Shown piece by piece: positions 1-6,647 of a DNA stretch of 21,259 bases; position 1 is the stretch's first letter; the number at the start of each line of letters is the position of its first letter. Source of the DNA: JBOGZI01 sp050697275 (lineage in GTDB: Bacteria > Actinomycetota > Thermoleophilia > Solirubrobacterales > 70-9). Where the stretch lies: assembly GCA_050697275.1 (NCBI GenBank), contig JBOGZI010000122.1, positions 1 through 21,259 of the forward strand. Direction: 5' to 3'. Both the position numbers and the translations under genes were made by a program. The notes under the pieces were generated by a model that made no database searches, was not told the origin of the DNA, and was given only the letters and a program-made list of their open reading frames with translations.

Positions 1-955
1 GCTCGGCGTCGCGGACCCGCCCGGCCTCGGTCCCGAGCGCCCGCCACAGCTCCGGCTCCGGCTCGTCGGGCTCGCTCGCCTCGCGGGCGGCGATCGCCAG
101 CCCGGTCCACTGCTCGGCCGCCTCGTGGGCGAGGACGGACTCCTCGCGCCCGGCCTCCTCGAGGAAGCGTGAGTACATGCGCCTGAAGTTGCCGCCGCCG
201 GTGCCGCGGCGCTCGATCACCTGGTAGAGGAAGCGGGCGCACCACTGCCAGTCCTCTGCCGCCTCGGGCCAGCCCTCGATCTCGTCAGCGAGCCGCTCCA
301 GCGCCGGGATCCCCTGGTACTCGCCCATGGTCGGCTCCAGCATCTCCTTCGCGGCCCGCTCGATCGCCGCCGGCGCGTGTGCGAGCAGGTCCTCGCGGCT
401 CAGCTCGGCCCCCTCGGGCAGGTCGATCACGTGGCCGTCGAGCGGGAAGATCGGCTGCTTCGAGTGCCTCGCCTCCTTGAGGCTCTCCAGCGAGGTCGTC
501 TGCAGATCCTCGAAGGCGGTGTCGGAGAGCCAGGCGAGCTCCTCGTCGTAGCCGGCCAGCACCACGGCGTGACCCGGGAAGTGGGCCGAGCGCCCGTAGT
601 GGTCGAGGTAGTAGAGGTCGGTGAGCAGCAGCGCCGGGCGGCCCTCGCCCACGGCGTCGCGGGCAAGCTCCCAGGAGCGCTCCGGGTCGGGCTCGGTGCG
701 CAGCCGCAGCGGGGTGCGGGTCAGCTCGAGGAAGTTCTCCTCCAGCCGCGCCGCCCTGCCGTTGGTGAAGCGCGAGGGGGACTGGCCCTCGGCGACCACG
801 TAGTAGAAGCAGGCGCCGGCGCCGAGCCCGAAGGCCATCTCCTCGGAGATCTCGAGGCCGTGGAAGCCGAGCAGGTTCCGCAGCGCGGTCGAGCCGCAGT
901 GGTGCCCCGGAACGTGCCGGTAGGCGGGGACCATGACGCGCTGAGCAGCCTCCAT
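1..955 (-). CDS. BtrH_N / DUF4872 domain protein, C-terminus beyond the window
   Basis: The reading frame begins at ATG 955 and stays open to the window edge, giving about 318 codons, so the C-terminus is missing. The N-terminus carries the BtrH_N signature HHCGSTALRNLLG (residues 18-30), followed by EEMAFGLGAG. A cysteine-hydrolase-like fold is suggested by Cys20, His129 (in PGHAVVLAGYD) and Asp145 (in WLSDT), which I infer to be a C-H-D triad. The second half matches the usual DUF4872 partner in general character. BtrH itself transfers an acyl group from a carrier protein in butirosin synthesis, but no carrier protein or aminoglycoside gene is visible here, so the substrate is unknown. A GAGAAT box 7 nt upstream and the lack of a Shine-Dalgarno sequence favour ATG 955, although an in-frame ATG at 934 lies just before the domain. 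It diverges from the PAP2 gene. Confidence 0.85.
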   Translation of the reverse strand, partial: MEAAQRVMVPAYRHVPGHHCGSTALRNLLGFHGLEISEEMAFGLGAGACFYYVVAEGQSPSRFTNGRAARLEENFLELTRTPLRLRTEPDPERSWELARDAVGEGRPALLLTDLYYLDHYGRSAHFPGHAVVLAGYDEELAWLSDTAFEDLQTTSLESLKEARHSKQPIFPLDGHVIDLPEGAELSREDLLAHAPAAIERAAKEMLEPTMGEYQGIPALERLADEIEGWPEAAEDWQWCARFLYQVIERRGTGGGNFRRMYSRFLEEAGREESVLAHEAAEQWTGLAIAAREASEPDEPEPELWRALGTEAGRVRDAE

Positions 956-962
956 GGACTGG

Positions 963-968
963 ATTCTC
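963..968 (-). promoter_or_regulatory. -10 box GAGAAT for the BtrH-like gene (leaderless)
   Basis: GAGAAT on the minus strand ends 7 nt before ATG 955, the spacing expected if transcription starts at the start codon. No convincing -35 and no Shine-Dalgarno sequence are visible. Inferred from spacing only. Confidence 0.4.
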
Positions 969-999
969 GCGGATCGGCCGGCTCGCCAGGCGCGAACCG

Positions 1000-1005
1000 T
1001 ATTCT
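1000..1005 (+). promoter_or_regulatory. -10 box TATTCT for the PAP2 gene (leaderless)
   Basis: TATTCT lies 6 nt before GTG 1012 and there is no Shine-Dalgarno sequence, so the transcript probably starts at the start codon. It shares the 56-bp divergent intergenic region with the BtrH-like gene's box. Confidence 0.5.
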
Positions 1006-1011
1006 GCGCCG

Positions 1012-1506
1012 GTGCTCGGAGCGCTCGACACACGCCTGCTGGTTGCGATGCGCACCCGCTTCCACGGCCCGGCGGCCGAGGCGGTGATGCGCGCGCTCGG
1101 CAGGGCGGGCGAGTACGGGGCGGTCTGGCTCGCGATCGGCCTGGTCCTCGCCCTGGTGGACTCCGAGCGCCGCGATGCCTGGCTCGTCGCCGGGGCGCTC
1201 GGCCCGGCCGCGATCGTCCTCAACTTCGCGGTCAAGCTGGCCGTGCGCCGGCCCCGCCCGGTGGTGGAGGGCCTGCCGCCCCTCGGCGGCGCCCCGAGCT
1301 CGCTCAGCTTCCCCTCGGCGCACTCCACCTCCTCCTTCGCGGTCGCCACGGCCGCCACCCGGATCGCGCCGGAGGCCGCGGTGCTCTACCTGCTGGCCGC
1401 CGCGATCGCCCTGGGCCGCCCCTACCTCGGCATGCACTACCCCTCCGACGCGCTCGCCGGCGCCCTGCTGGGGACGGCGCTCGGCCTGCTGGTGCCGCTG
1501 CCGTGA
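1012..1506 (+). CDS. PAP2-family membrane phosphatase
   Basis: This 164-residue membrane protein belongs to the type 2 phosphatidic acid phosphatase superfamily, which dephosphorylates lipid phosphates such as undecaprenyl pyrophosphate or phosphatidate. All three catalytic signatures are visible. K-x6-RP appears as KLAVRRPRP, the central PSGH motif appears as SFPSAHST, and the third motif appears as GRPYLGMHYPSD (R-x5-H-x3-D). Hydrophobic segments flank the motifs: AVWLAIGLVLALV, LVAGALGPAAIVLNFAV, and a final one ending LLGTALGLLVPLP. The protein is short for the family, close to the minimal single-domain form. The GTG start follows a -10-like TATTCT by 6 nt. ychF begins about 50 nt downstream. 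The family is secure, but the substrate cannot be told from sequence. Confidence 0.9.
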   Translation: MLGALDTRLLVAMRTRFHGPAAEAVMRALGRAGEYGAVWLAIGLVLALVDSERRDAWLVAGALGPAAIVLNFAVKLAVRRPRPVVEGLPPLGGAPSSLSFPSAHSTSSFAVATAATRIAPEAAVLYLLAAAIALGRPYLGMHYPSDALAGALLGTALGLLVPLP

Positions 1507-1555
1507 CGGCGCCGAGCCGCGCCGAAGAGCGCCTGCCCGCGGAGCCTCCGGACCA

Positions 1556-2629
1556 GTGAAGATCGGCATCCTCGGCCTTCCCAACGCCGGCAAGTCCACC
1601 CTGTTCAACGCGCTGACCGCGGCCGGGGCTGAGACCGGCGAGTATCCGTTCACCACCGTCGATCCGAACGTCGCGATCGTGCCGGTGCCGGACGAGCGCC
1701 TGGAGCCGATCGCGAAGACGGTGGGCAGCTCCGAGCGGGTCCCGGAGACGATCGAGTTCTGGGACATCGCCGGCCTGGTCAGGGGAGCGTCGAAGGGTGA
1801 GGGGCTCGGCAACCGGTTCCTCGCCTCGATCCGCGAGACCGACGCGATCTGCCACGTGGTTCGCGCCCACGGCGCCGGCGCCGTCGCCCACCCCGAGGGC
1901 GGGGTGGACCCGGTCCGAGACGCCGAGCTGGTGGATGCCGAGCTGCTCGCCGCCGATCTGGAGAGCGCCGAGCGGCGGCTCGAGAAGCTGACCAAAGAGG
2001 CGCGCTCCGGCGACAGGGCCGCCGCCGCCGAGCGCGACTGGCTGGAGGCGGTGGTGGAGGCGCTCGGCTCGAGCCGGCCGGCCCGCGAGGTGCCAGTACC
2101 CGAGGCGTCGCCGGAGGCGATCCGCGACCTCTCCCCGCTGACCGGCAAGCCAGTCCTCTACGTCGCCAACGTCGACGAGGGGGAGAGCGAGGTCCCGGCT
2201 CAGCTGGGCGAGTACGCCGCCGAGTCCGGGACGGCGGCAATCACGATCTCCGCCCGGGTCGAATCCGAGCTGCGCGAGCTCGAACCGGGCGAGGCCGAGG
2301 AGATGCGGGCCGAGCTCGGGGTCGAGGGCTCGGGGCTGGAACGGCTGGTGGGCGCGGCCTGGGAGCTGCTCGACCTGGTCACCTTCTACACGGCGCATCA
2401 GGGCGCCGAGGCGACCGCGCGCAGCCTGGCACGCGGCGGCACCGCCTACGACGCGGCCGGGGAGGTCCACACCGACTTCCAGCGCGACTTCGTCCGCGCC
2501 GAGGTGATCGGCTGGCGAGAGCTGGTCGAGGCCGGCGGCTACGCCGCCGCCCGCGAGCGCGGCACCCTCCGCACCGAGGGGCGCGACTACGTCGTCGGGG
2601 ACGGCGACGTGATCACGATCAAGCACTGA
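1556..2629 (+). CDS. ychF: YchF/OLA1-family ribosome-associated ATPase
   Basis: This 357-residue Obg-related P-loop protein is close to the usual length of about 363. The P-loop GLPNAGKST is at residues 7-15. The G3 region DIAGLVRGASKGEGLGN begins at Asp70, a stretch typical of YchF. At the G4 position there is NVDE (205-208) instead of NKxD, the change that makes this family prefer ATP to GTP. The C-terminus is the TGS-like domain (VTFYTAHQG, then HTDFQRDFVRAEVI, ending RDYVVGDGDVITIKH). The family binds ribosomes and has been linked to stress responses and redox control. The start is GTG 1556, because the conserved N-terminus begins at once with VKIGILGLPNAGKS. GGAG at 1541-1544 is a reasonable ribosome-binding site. 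The longer upstream open frame overlaps the PAP2 gene and is not conserved-looking. Confidence 0.97.
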   Translation: MKIGILGLPNAGKSTLFNALTAAGAETGEYPFTTVDPNVAIVPVPDERLEPIAKTVGSSERVPETIEFWDIAGLVRGASKGEGLGNRFLASIRETDAICHVVRAHGAGAVAHPEGGVDPVRDAELVDAELLAADLESAERRLEKLTKEARSGDRAAAAERDWLEAVVEALGSSRPAREVPVPEASPEAIRDLSPLTGKPVLYVANVDEGESEVPAQLGEYAAESGTAAITISARVESELRELEPGEAEEMRAELGVEGSGLERLVGAAWELLDLVTFYTAHQGAEATARSLARGGTAYDAAGEVHTDFQRDFVRAEVIGWRELVEAGGYAAARERGTLRTEGRDYVVGDGDVITIKH

Positions 2630-2632
2630 CGT

Positions 2633-2638
2633 TAGGCT
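2633..2638 (+). promoter_or_regulatory. -10 box TAGGCT (leaderless start at GTG 2647)
   Basis: TAGGCT fits the actinobacterial TANNNT pattern. It falls just after the ychF stop, 8 nt before GTG 2647, and no Shine-Dalgarno sequence is present. This suggests the next gene is transcribed separately from ychF. Confidence 0.4.
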
Positions 2639-2646
2639 CCCCGCCC

Positions 2647-3639
2647 GTGCGGACCAAGGCGCGCTTTCCCGAGGTCCCCGAGAAGGCGGGGCACTACGAG
2701 AGCTTCTACCTGAAGCTGAACCGGCCGGGGGGCGGTCAGGCGGCCTGGATCCGGCACACGGTCCACAAGCGCCCCGGCGAGCCCCTCACCTGCGCGCTCT
2801 GGTTCACGCTGTTCGACGCCGATGCCGCCGGGCCGCGCGCCACCAAGCGTCAGTGGGCCGCGGATGCCCTCGACGCCCCCGAGGGCTCCTACATCCGGGT
2901 CGCGGACGCGAGCCTGACCGATGGGCGCGCGACCGGCACGGTCGCCACCGACGCGCTCGAGGCGAGCTGGGACCTCTCCTTCTCGGACCAGCATCCGCCC
3001 TTTCACCATCTGCCGCGCGACTTCCTCTACCGCACCTCCCTGCCGAAGACCAAGTTCCTCAGCCCCTATCCCGACGCCGCCTTCAACGGGCACCTCGAGG
3101 TCGGTGGCGAGCGGATCGAGGTCGAGGCCTGGCGCGGGATGGTCGGCCACAACTGGGGCGCCGAGCACGCCGAGCGCTGGGTCTGGGTGCAGGGCGCCGG
3201 CTTCGAGGGCCGCTCGCCGGAGGACTACTTCGACATGGCGGTCGGCCGGATCAAGGTCGCCGGTCTCACCACCCCCTGGGTGGGCAATGCGATGCTCGCG
3301 CTCGACGGGACCGAGCACCGGCTCGGCGGCTTCGAGCGCATCCCGAGCACCGAGGTCGCCGAGGAACCGACCGGCTGCCGCCTCCAGCTCAAGGGCAAGG
3401 GGGTCAAGGTCACCGGAACCGTCACCGCCCCGCGCAAGGACTTCGTCGCCTGGATCTACGCCGACCCGGTGGGCCCCGAGCACAACACGCTCAACTGCTC
3501 GATCTCGGATCTCGACCTGGACGTCGAGCTCGACGGCGCGCCCGCCCAGCGCCTGCGCGTCGCCGGCGCCGCCGCCTACGAGTTCGGCACCCGGGACACC
3601 GACCACGGCATCCCGTTGCAGCCCTACCCGGACGGGTAG
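2647..3639 (+). CDS. CrtC/AttH-like (lipocalin-type) hypothetical protein
   Basis: This 330-residue protein appears soluble, with no signal peptide or membrane segment. Its beta-rich pattern, WIRHTVHKRPGEPLTCALWFTLFD near the N-terminus in broken strands and GMVGHNWGAEHAERWVW around residues 165-182, resembles the double-lipocalin proteins related to hydroxyneurosporene hydratase (CrtC), AttH and tocopherol-cyclase-like families. The GHNWG element is the most diagnostic part, since this group has a conserved H-x-WG in the loop between the two barrels. These folds usually handle hydrophobic small molecules. No carotenoid genes are nearby, so I would not assign an activity. The gene ends 10 bp before the convergent SpoIID-like gene. 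The GTG start is supported by a -10-like box 8 nt upstream. The fold assignment is moderate and the function unknown. Confidence 0.75.
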   Translation: MRTKARFPEVPEKAGHYESFYLKLNRPGGGQAAWIRHTVHKRPGEPLTCALWFTLFDADAAGPRATKRQWAADALDAPEGSYIRVADASLTDGRATGTVATDALEASWDLSFSDQHPPFHHLPRDFLYRTSLPKTKFLSPYPDAAFNGHLEVGGERIEVEAWRGMVGHNWGAEHAERWVWVQGAGFEGRSPEDYFDMAVGRIKVAGLTTPWVGNAMLALDGTEHRLGGFERIPSTEVAEEPTGCRLQLKGKGVKVTGTVTAPRKDFVAWIYADPVGPEHNTLNCSISDLDLDVELDGAPAQRLRVAGAAAYEFGTRDTDHGIPLQPYPDG

Positions 3640-3649
3640 AGCCGCGGGC

Positions 3650-4852
3650 TTAGCGCCAGGCGCGCAGCGCCGCGTTGACCGAGCCCCGGAAGCGCTTCGG
3701 GGCGCGGCGCGACTTGGTGAAGTAGGCCCAGGTGTCCGGCAGCCCGAGCGCCGCCCGCAGGTCGGGGCCGCCGATTTTGCTGGAGCCGCCGCTGCCGACG
3801 ATCCGCGCCTGCACGATCCGCGGCGAGGAGCCACGCTTGGTCACCACGATGTTGCGGAGCTTGCCCTTCACCCGCCGGCCGAGCCGCCTCTGCATGCTCC
3901 CATGGGAGAACTTGCGGGTCCACTTGAAGTAGGGGGAGCCGGCCTCGCCCTCGTACGGGTCGGGCACGCCGCGCAGGTACGGCGCCGGGGTGCCGCCCAG
4001 GAAGGAGTTCTCGTTGTCCTCGGTATGGCCGCCCGAGGTGGAGAAGAAGAAGGTCTGCGCCACCTTGCCCCCGTGGATGACGACCTGCAGCGCCGTCTCG
4101 GATACCGCCTGGTTGGTTCGGGTGGTCTCGGCCTTGGCCCCGCCGTAGACCTGGCTGCGCGTATCGGCGTAGTGGTCGAAGCCCGCCCCGCCAGCCGGGC
4201 TGGAGACCGCGTAGGAGCGGGCCGCCACCGCCTGCGCCTTGAGCGCTTCGAGCGGCCAGGAGGGCGGCGATTCCCGCGCGATCACACCGCGCACGTAGTC
4301 CTCGAGGTCGACCGCGTTGATCGCGGCCAGCCGCCCGCGGCTCTTCGACGCCCGAATCTGGAGCACGCCGCGGTAGTTGCCCTTGCCGAACAGCTCCACA
4401 GTGAAGCCGCCGGCGGCGCTGAGCAGCTTGCCGCAGTTGGCCACCCGCGCGCCGCCCTTGGTGTTGAGCATCACCTTGCGGCCCTTCCGCTTCGCGACAT
4501 AGGTCTTCGATTCAGTCAGGTCGGCGCCGCAGGCCGAGTTGGCGCCGCTGAAGCGGATGCTCCGCGCCTGGGTGAGGAGCACGCGAACCGTCTGCGTGGG
4601 GATCGTCCCGAGGGTGGTGCCCGTGTAGTAGTGGGCGAGGATCGCGCTGTAGTCGAAGCCCCGCTTGGCGTGGCCGAGCGCGCCGTACTGACTCATCCCG
4701 ACGCCGTGCCCGTAGCCCGCCCCCTTCACGACCCACTGGGGCGCCGCCTCGGCGCGCGGAGCCGCGCTCGCGAGCAGCAGCAGCAGCGCGGCTAGTGCCG
4801 CCGCGATCGCAAGGCGCCACGCGGGCGCGCCGGATGTTCCTGTCCTCGGCAT
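3650..4852 (-). CDS. Secreted SpoIID/LytB-domain protein
   Basis: This 400-residue protein has a clear Sec signal peptide (RLAIAAALAALLLLLASA, probable cleavage after AEA near residue 36). SpoIID-family proteins are peptidoglycan lytic transglycosylases that act on denuded glycan. The motif GYGHGVGMSQYGA (46-58) is at the N-terminus, the arrangement common in actinobacterial members, whereas in Bacillus SpoIID it is near the C-terminus. The core ARESPPSWPLEALKAQAVAA has Glu194 at the position of the catalytic glutamate. It is followed by DTRSQVYGG and STSGGHTEDNE (271-281), also family hallmarks. No sporulation genes are nearby, so a general wall-remodelling role is likely. It converges with the lipocalin-like gene and diverges from the aldehyde dehydrogenase. 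The start is ATG 4852 because the signal peptide begins there. Confidence 0.93.
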   Translation of the reverse strand: MPRTGTSGAPAWRLAIAAALAALLLLLASAAPRAEAAPQWVVKGAGYGHGVGMSQYGALGHAKRGFDYSAILAHYYTGTTLGTIPTQTVRVLLTQARSIRFSGANSACGADLTESKTYVAKRKGRKVMLNTKGGARVANCGKLLSAAGGFTVELFGKGNYRGVLQIRASKSRGRLAAINAVDLEDYVRGVIARESPPSWPLEALKAQAVAARSYAVSSPAGGAGFDHYADTRSQVYGGAKAETTRTNQAVSETALQVVIHGGKVAQTFFFSTSGGHTEDNENSFLGGTPAPYLRGVPDPYEGEAGSPYFKWTRKFSHGSMQRRLGRRVKGKLRNIVVTKRGSSPRIVQARIVGSGGSSKIGGPDLRAALGLPDTWAYFTKSRRAPKRFRGSVNAALRAWR

Positions 4853-4922
4853 CTATCCCGGAACGGAGAAGGGCCGCAGAAGTTGCGTTCCCCTGCCTTC
4901 TAGAACGCCTCGCCCGGTCCTC

Positions 4923-4928
4923 TAGGCT
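4923..4928 (+). promoter_or_regulatory. Possible -10 box TAGGCT for the aldehyde dehydrogenase
   Basis: TAGGCT is the same hexamer as at 2633-2638, but here it lies 52 nt before the start codon. The transcript would carry a leader containing the dyad at 4943-4958 and a good ribosome-binding site. I see no good -35. Confidence 0.3.
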
Positions 4929-4942
4929 CAAGGTATCCGCCG

Positions 4943-4958
4943 GGCGCTTGGAAGCGCC
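4943..4958 (+). promoter_or_regulatory. Dyad in the aldehyde dehydrogenase leader
   Basis: GGCGCTTGGAAGCGCC is a perfect inverted repeat. As RNA it could form a six-base-pair stem with a TGGA loop, ending 10 nt before the ribosome-binding site. As DNA it could be a repressor site just downstream of the promoter. Either role is inference. Confidence 0.35.
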
Positions 4959-4968
4959 GGTACAGGGG

Positions 4969-4974
4969 AAGGAG
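4969..4974 (+). promoter_or_regulatory. Ribosome-binding site AAGGAG
   Basis: AAGGAG lies 6 nt before ATG 4981 and fixes that start. The upstream open frame beginning at 4795 is chance coding. Confidence 0.8.
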
Positions 4975-4980
4975 CGAGGC

Positions 4981-6426
4981 ATGGCCACAGAGACGATCGA
5001 GGCGACGGATCACCGGCTCCTGGTCGACGGCGAGCGCCTGGAGACGGGGGAGTGGTCCGAGGTGAAGAGCCCCTACGACGGCAGCCTGATCGGCCGCGTG
5101 CCCAAGGCCGATGCGAGCGTGGTCGAGCGCGCGGTGAAGTCCGCCACGGCGGCCTTCGAGACTGGGGGGTTTCCGCAGCACGCCCGCGCCGAGGTGCTGG
5201 ACCGCGCCGCCCACCTGGTCCGCGAGCGCGAGGACGAGCTGGCCGCGACGATCGCCGCCGAGGCGGGCAAGCCGCTGAAGACGGCCCTGGTCGAGGCGCA
5301 GCGGTGTGTCGGCACGCTGACCTTCTCGGCGGTCGAGGCCCGCGTCCTGACCGGCGAGATGGTGCCGATGGAGGGCGGCCCCGCCGGCGAGGGCAAGCTC
5401 GGCTTCGTGATCCGCGTCCCCTACGGGGTGGTGGGCGCGATCAGCCCCTTCAACTTCCCACTCAACCTGGTCGCCCACAAGCTCGGCCCCGCGATCGCCG
5501 CCGGCAACGCCGTCGTGCTGAAGCCCGCCGGCCAGACCCCGATCTCCGCGATCAAGCTTGCCGAGATCCTCTATGAGGCCGGCTTGCCGGAGCGCTGGCT
5601 CCAGGTCGTCTGCGGCTCGGGCTCGGAGGTCGGCAACGCCATCGTCGAGAGTGACGGGATCGGCGCGATCACCTTCACCGGCTCCGCCGGGGTCGGCTGG
5701 GAGATCCGCGCCAAGGCGGCGCGCAAGAAGGTCAACCTGGAGCTCGGCTCGACCGCGCCGCTGATCGTCCACGAGGACGGCAACTGGGAGAAGGCGGCCG
5801 ATGCCGCCAAGATCCACGCCTTCTCGCACGCCGGCCAGAGCTGCATCTCGGTGCAGCGGATCCTGCTCCACGAATCAATCGCCGAGGAGTTCACCGAGCG
5901 GTTCGTGGGCAACGTCGAGTCGCTGGTCGTCGGCGACCCGATGGACCCCGACACCGACGTCGGCCCGTCGATCTCCGAGGACGACCGCGATCGGGTCAAG
6001 CGGTGGGTGGACGAGGCCGCCGGGGCCGGCGGCGAGGTCCTCACCGGCGGCGAGCTGGTGGACGAGGGGCGCTGCCTGGCACCGACCGTCCTCCGCGAGC
6101 CGCCCCGGGACGAGAAAGTCTGGTGCGAGGAGATCTTCGGCCCGGTCGCCACCGTCCACGCCTTCAAGGGCTTCGACGAGGCGATCGCGCTCGCCAACGA
6201 CGCGCGCTACGGCCTCCAGGCCGGGATCTTCACCCGCGACCTCGGCCTCGCGATCGAGGCCGGCAAGCGGCTCGAGTTCGGCGGCGTCCTGGTCAACGAG
6301 GTGCCGACCTTCCGCACCGACCAGATGCCCTATGGAGGCGTCAAGGACTCCGGCAACACCCGAGAGGGCCCCGCCTACGCCGTCCGCGAGCTCACCGAGG
6401 AGCGCCTGGTCACCCTGCAGGGCTGA
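4981..6426 (+). CDS. NAD(P)+-dependent aldehyde dehydrogenase
   Basis: This 481-residue enzyme of the ALDH superfamily oxidises an aldehyde to the acid using NAD(P)+. The catalytic set is complete: Asn158 in SPFNFPLNLV, Glu254 in NLELGSTAPLIV, and the nucleophile Cys288 in HAGQSCISVQRI. The cofactor-binding stretch VLKPAGQTPIS and the turn ITFTGSAGVGWEI are also present, as is the late EEIFGPVA motif. GQSCISVQRI is typical of the lactaldehyde/GapN-like branch rather than betaine-aldehyde enzymes, but the substrate is not determined. The gene stands alone, diverging from the SpoIID-like gene. No pathway partners are next to it, so a detoxification or general catabolic role is a guess. Length and ends are normal for the family. 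Confidence 0.95.
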   Translation: MATETIEATDHRLLVDGERLETGEWSEVKSPYDGSLIGRVPKADASVVERAVKSATAAFETGGFPQHARAEVLDRAAHLVREREDELAATIAAEAGKPLKTALVEAQRCVGTLTFSAVEARVLTGEMVPMEGGPAGEGKLGFVIRVPYGVVGAISPFNFPLNLVAHKLGPAIAAGNAVVLKPAGQTPISAIKLAEILYEAGLPERWLQVVCGSGSEVGNAIVESDGIGAITFTGSAGVGWEIRAKAARKKVNLELGSTAPLIVHEDGNWEKAADAAKIHAFSHAGQSCISVQRILLHESIAEEFTERFVGNVESLVVGDPMDPDTDVGPSISEDDRDRVKRWVDEAAGAGGEVLTGGELVDEGRCLAPTVLREPPRDEKVWCEEIFGPVATVHAFKGFDEAIALANDARYGLQAGIFTRDLGLAIEAGKRLEFGGVLVNEVPTFRTDQMPYGGVKDSGNTREGPAYAVRELTEERLVTLQG

Positions 6427-6453
6427 GGGCCAGGCCACTCCCACTACGAGGTA

Positions 6454-6482
6454 TTGTCAGGCCGCTGACACGCAGCTAGTCT
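6454..6482 (+). promoter_or_regulatory. Strong sigma-70-type promoter upstream of the CSLREA protein gene
   Basis: The -35 TTGTCA (6454-6459) and the -10 TAGTCT (6477-6482) are separated by exactly 17 bp. This is one of the two best-formed promoters in the window. The predicted transcription start is about 6489, which is itself an in-frame ATG. That leaves either a leader of about 160 nt before the signal-peptide start at 6648, or a leaderless longer protein. Confidence 0.65.
6455..6470 (+). promoter_or_regulatory. Inverted repeat over the -35 region (candidate operator)
   Basis: TGTCAG-GCCG-CTGACA is a perfect 6-bp dyad overlapping the -35 box and the spacer. The position suits a repressor site. 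It could alternatively be a weak hairpin ending the aldehyde dehydrogenase transcript, but no T-run follows. No regulator gene is adjacent. Confidence 0.4.
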
Positions 6483-6647
6483 GGTTCGATGCGAGGGAGG
6501 GGGCTGCAACGGAATCTTCGCCGCCGCGCAAGATCCGCAAGCTGCGCAGCCTGGGCTGCTGATCCCATGAGCGCGAAGCCGGCATTAGGTAGTGGCCCGA
6601 AGTCCAATTCGATTGCACCGAGCCGAGGAGCGCTCTCTCGTGCCACG

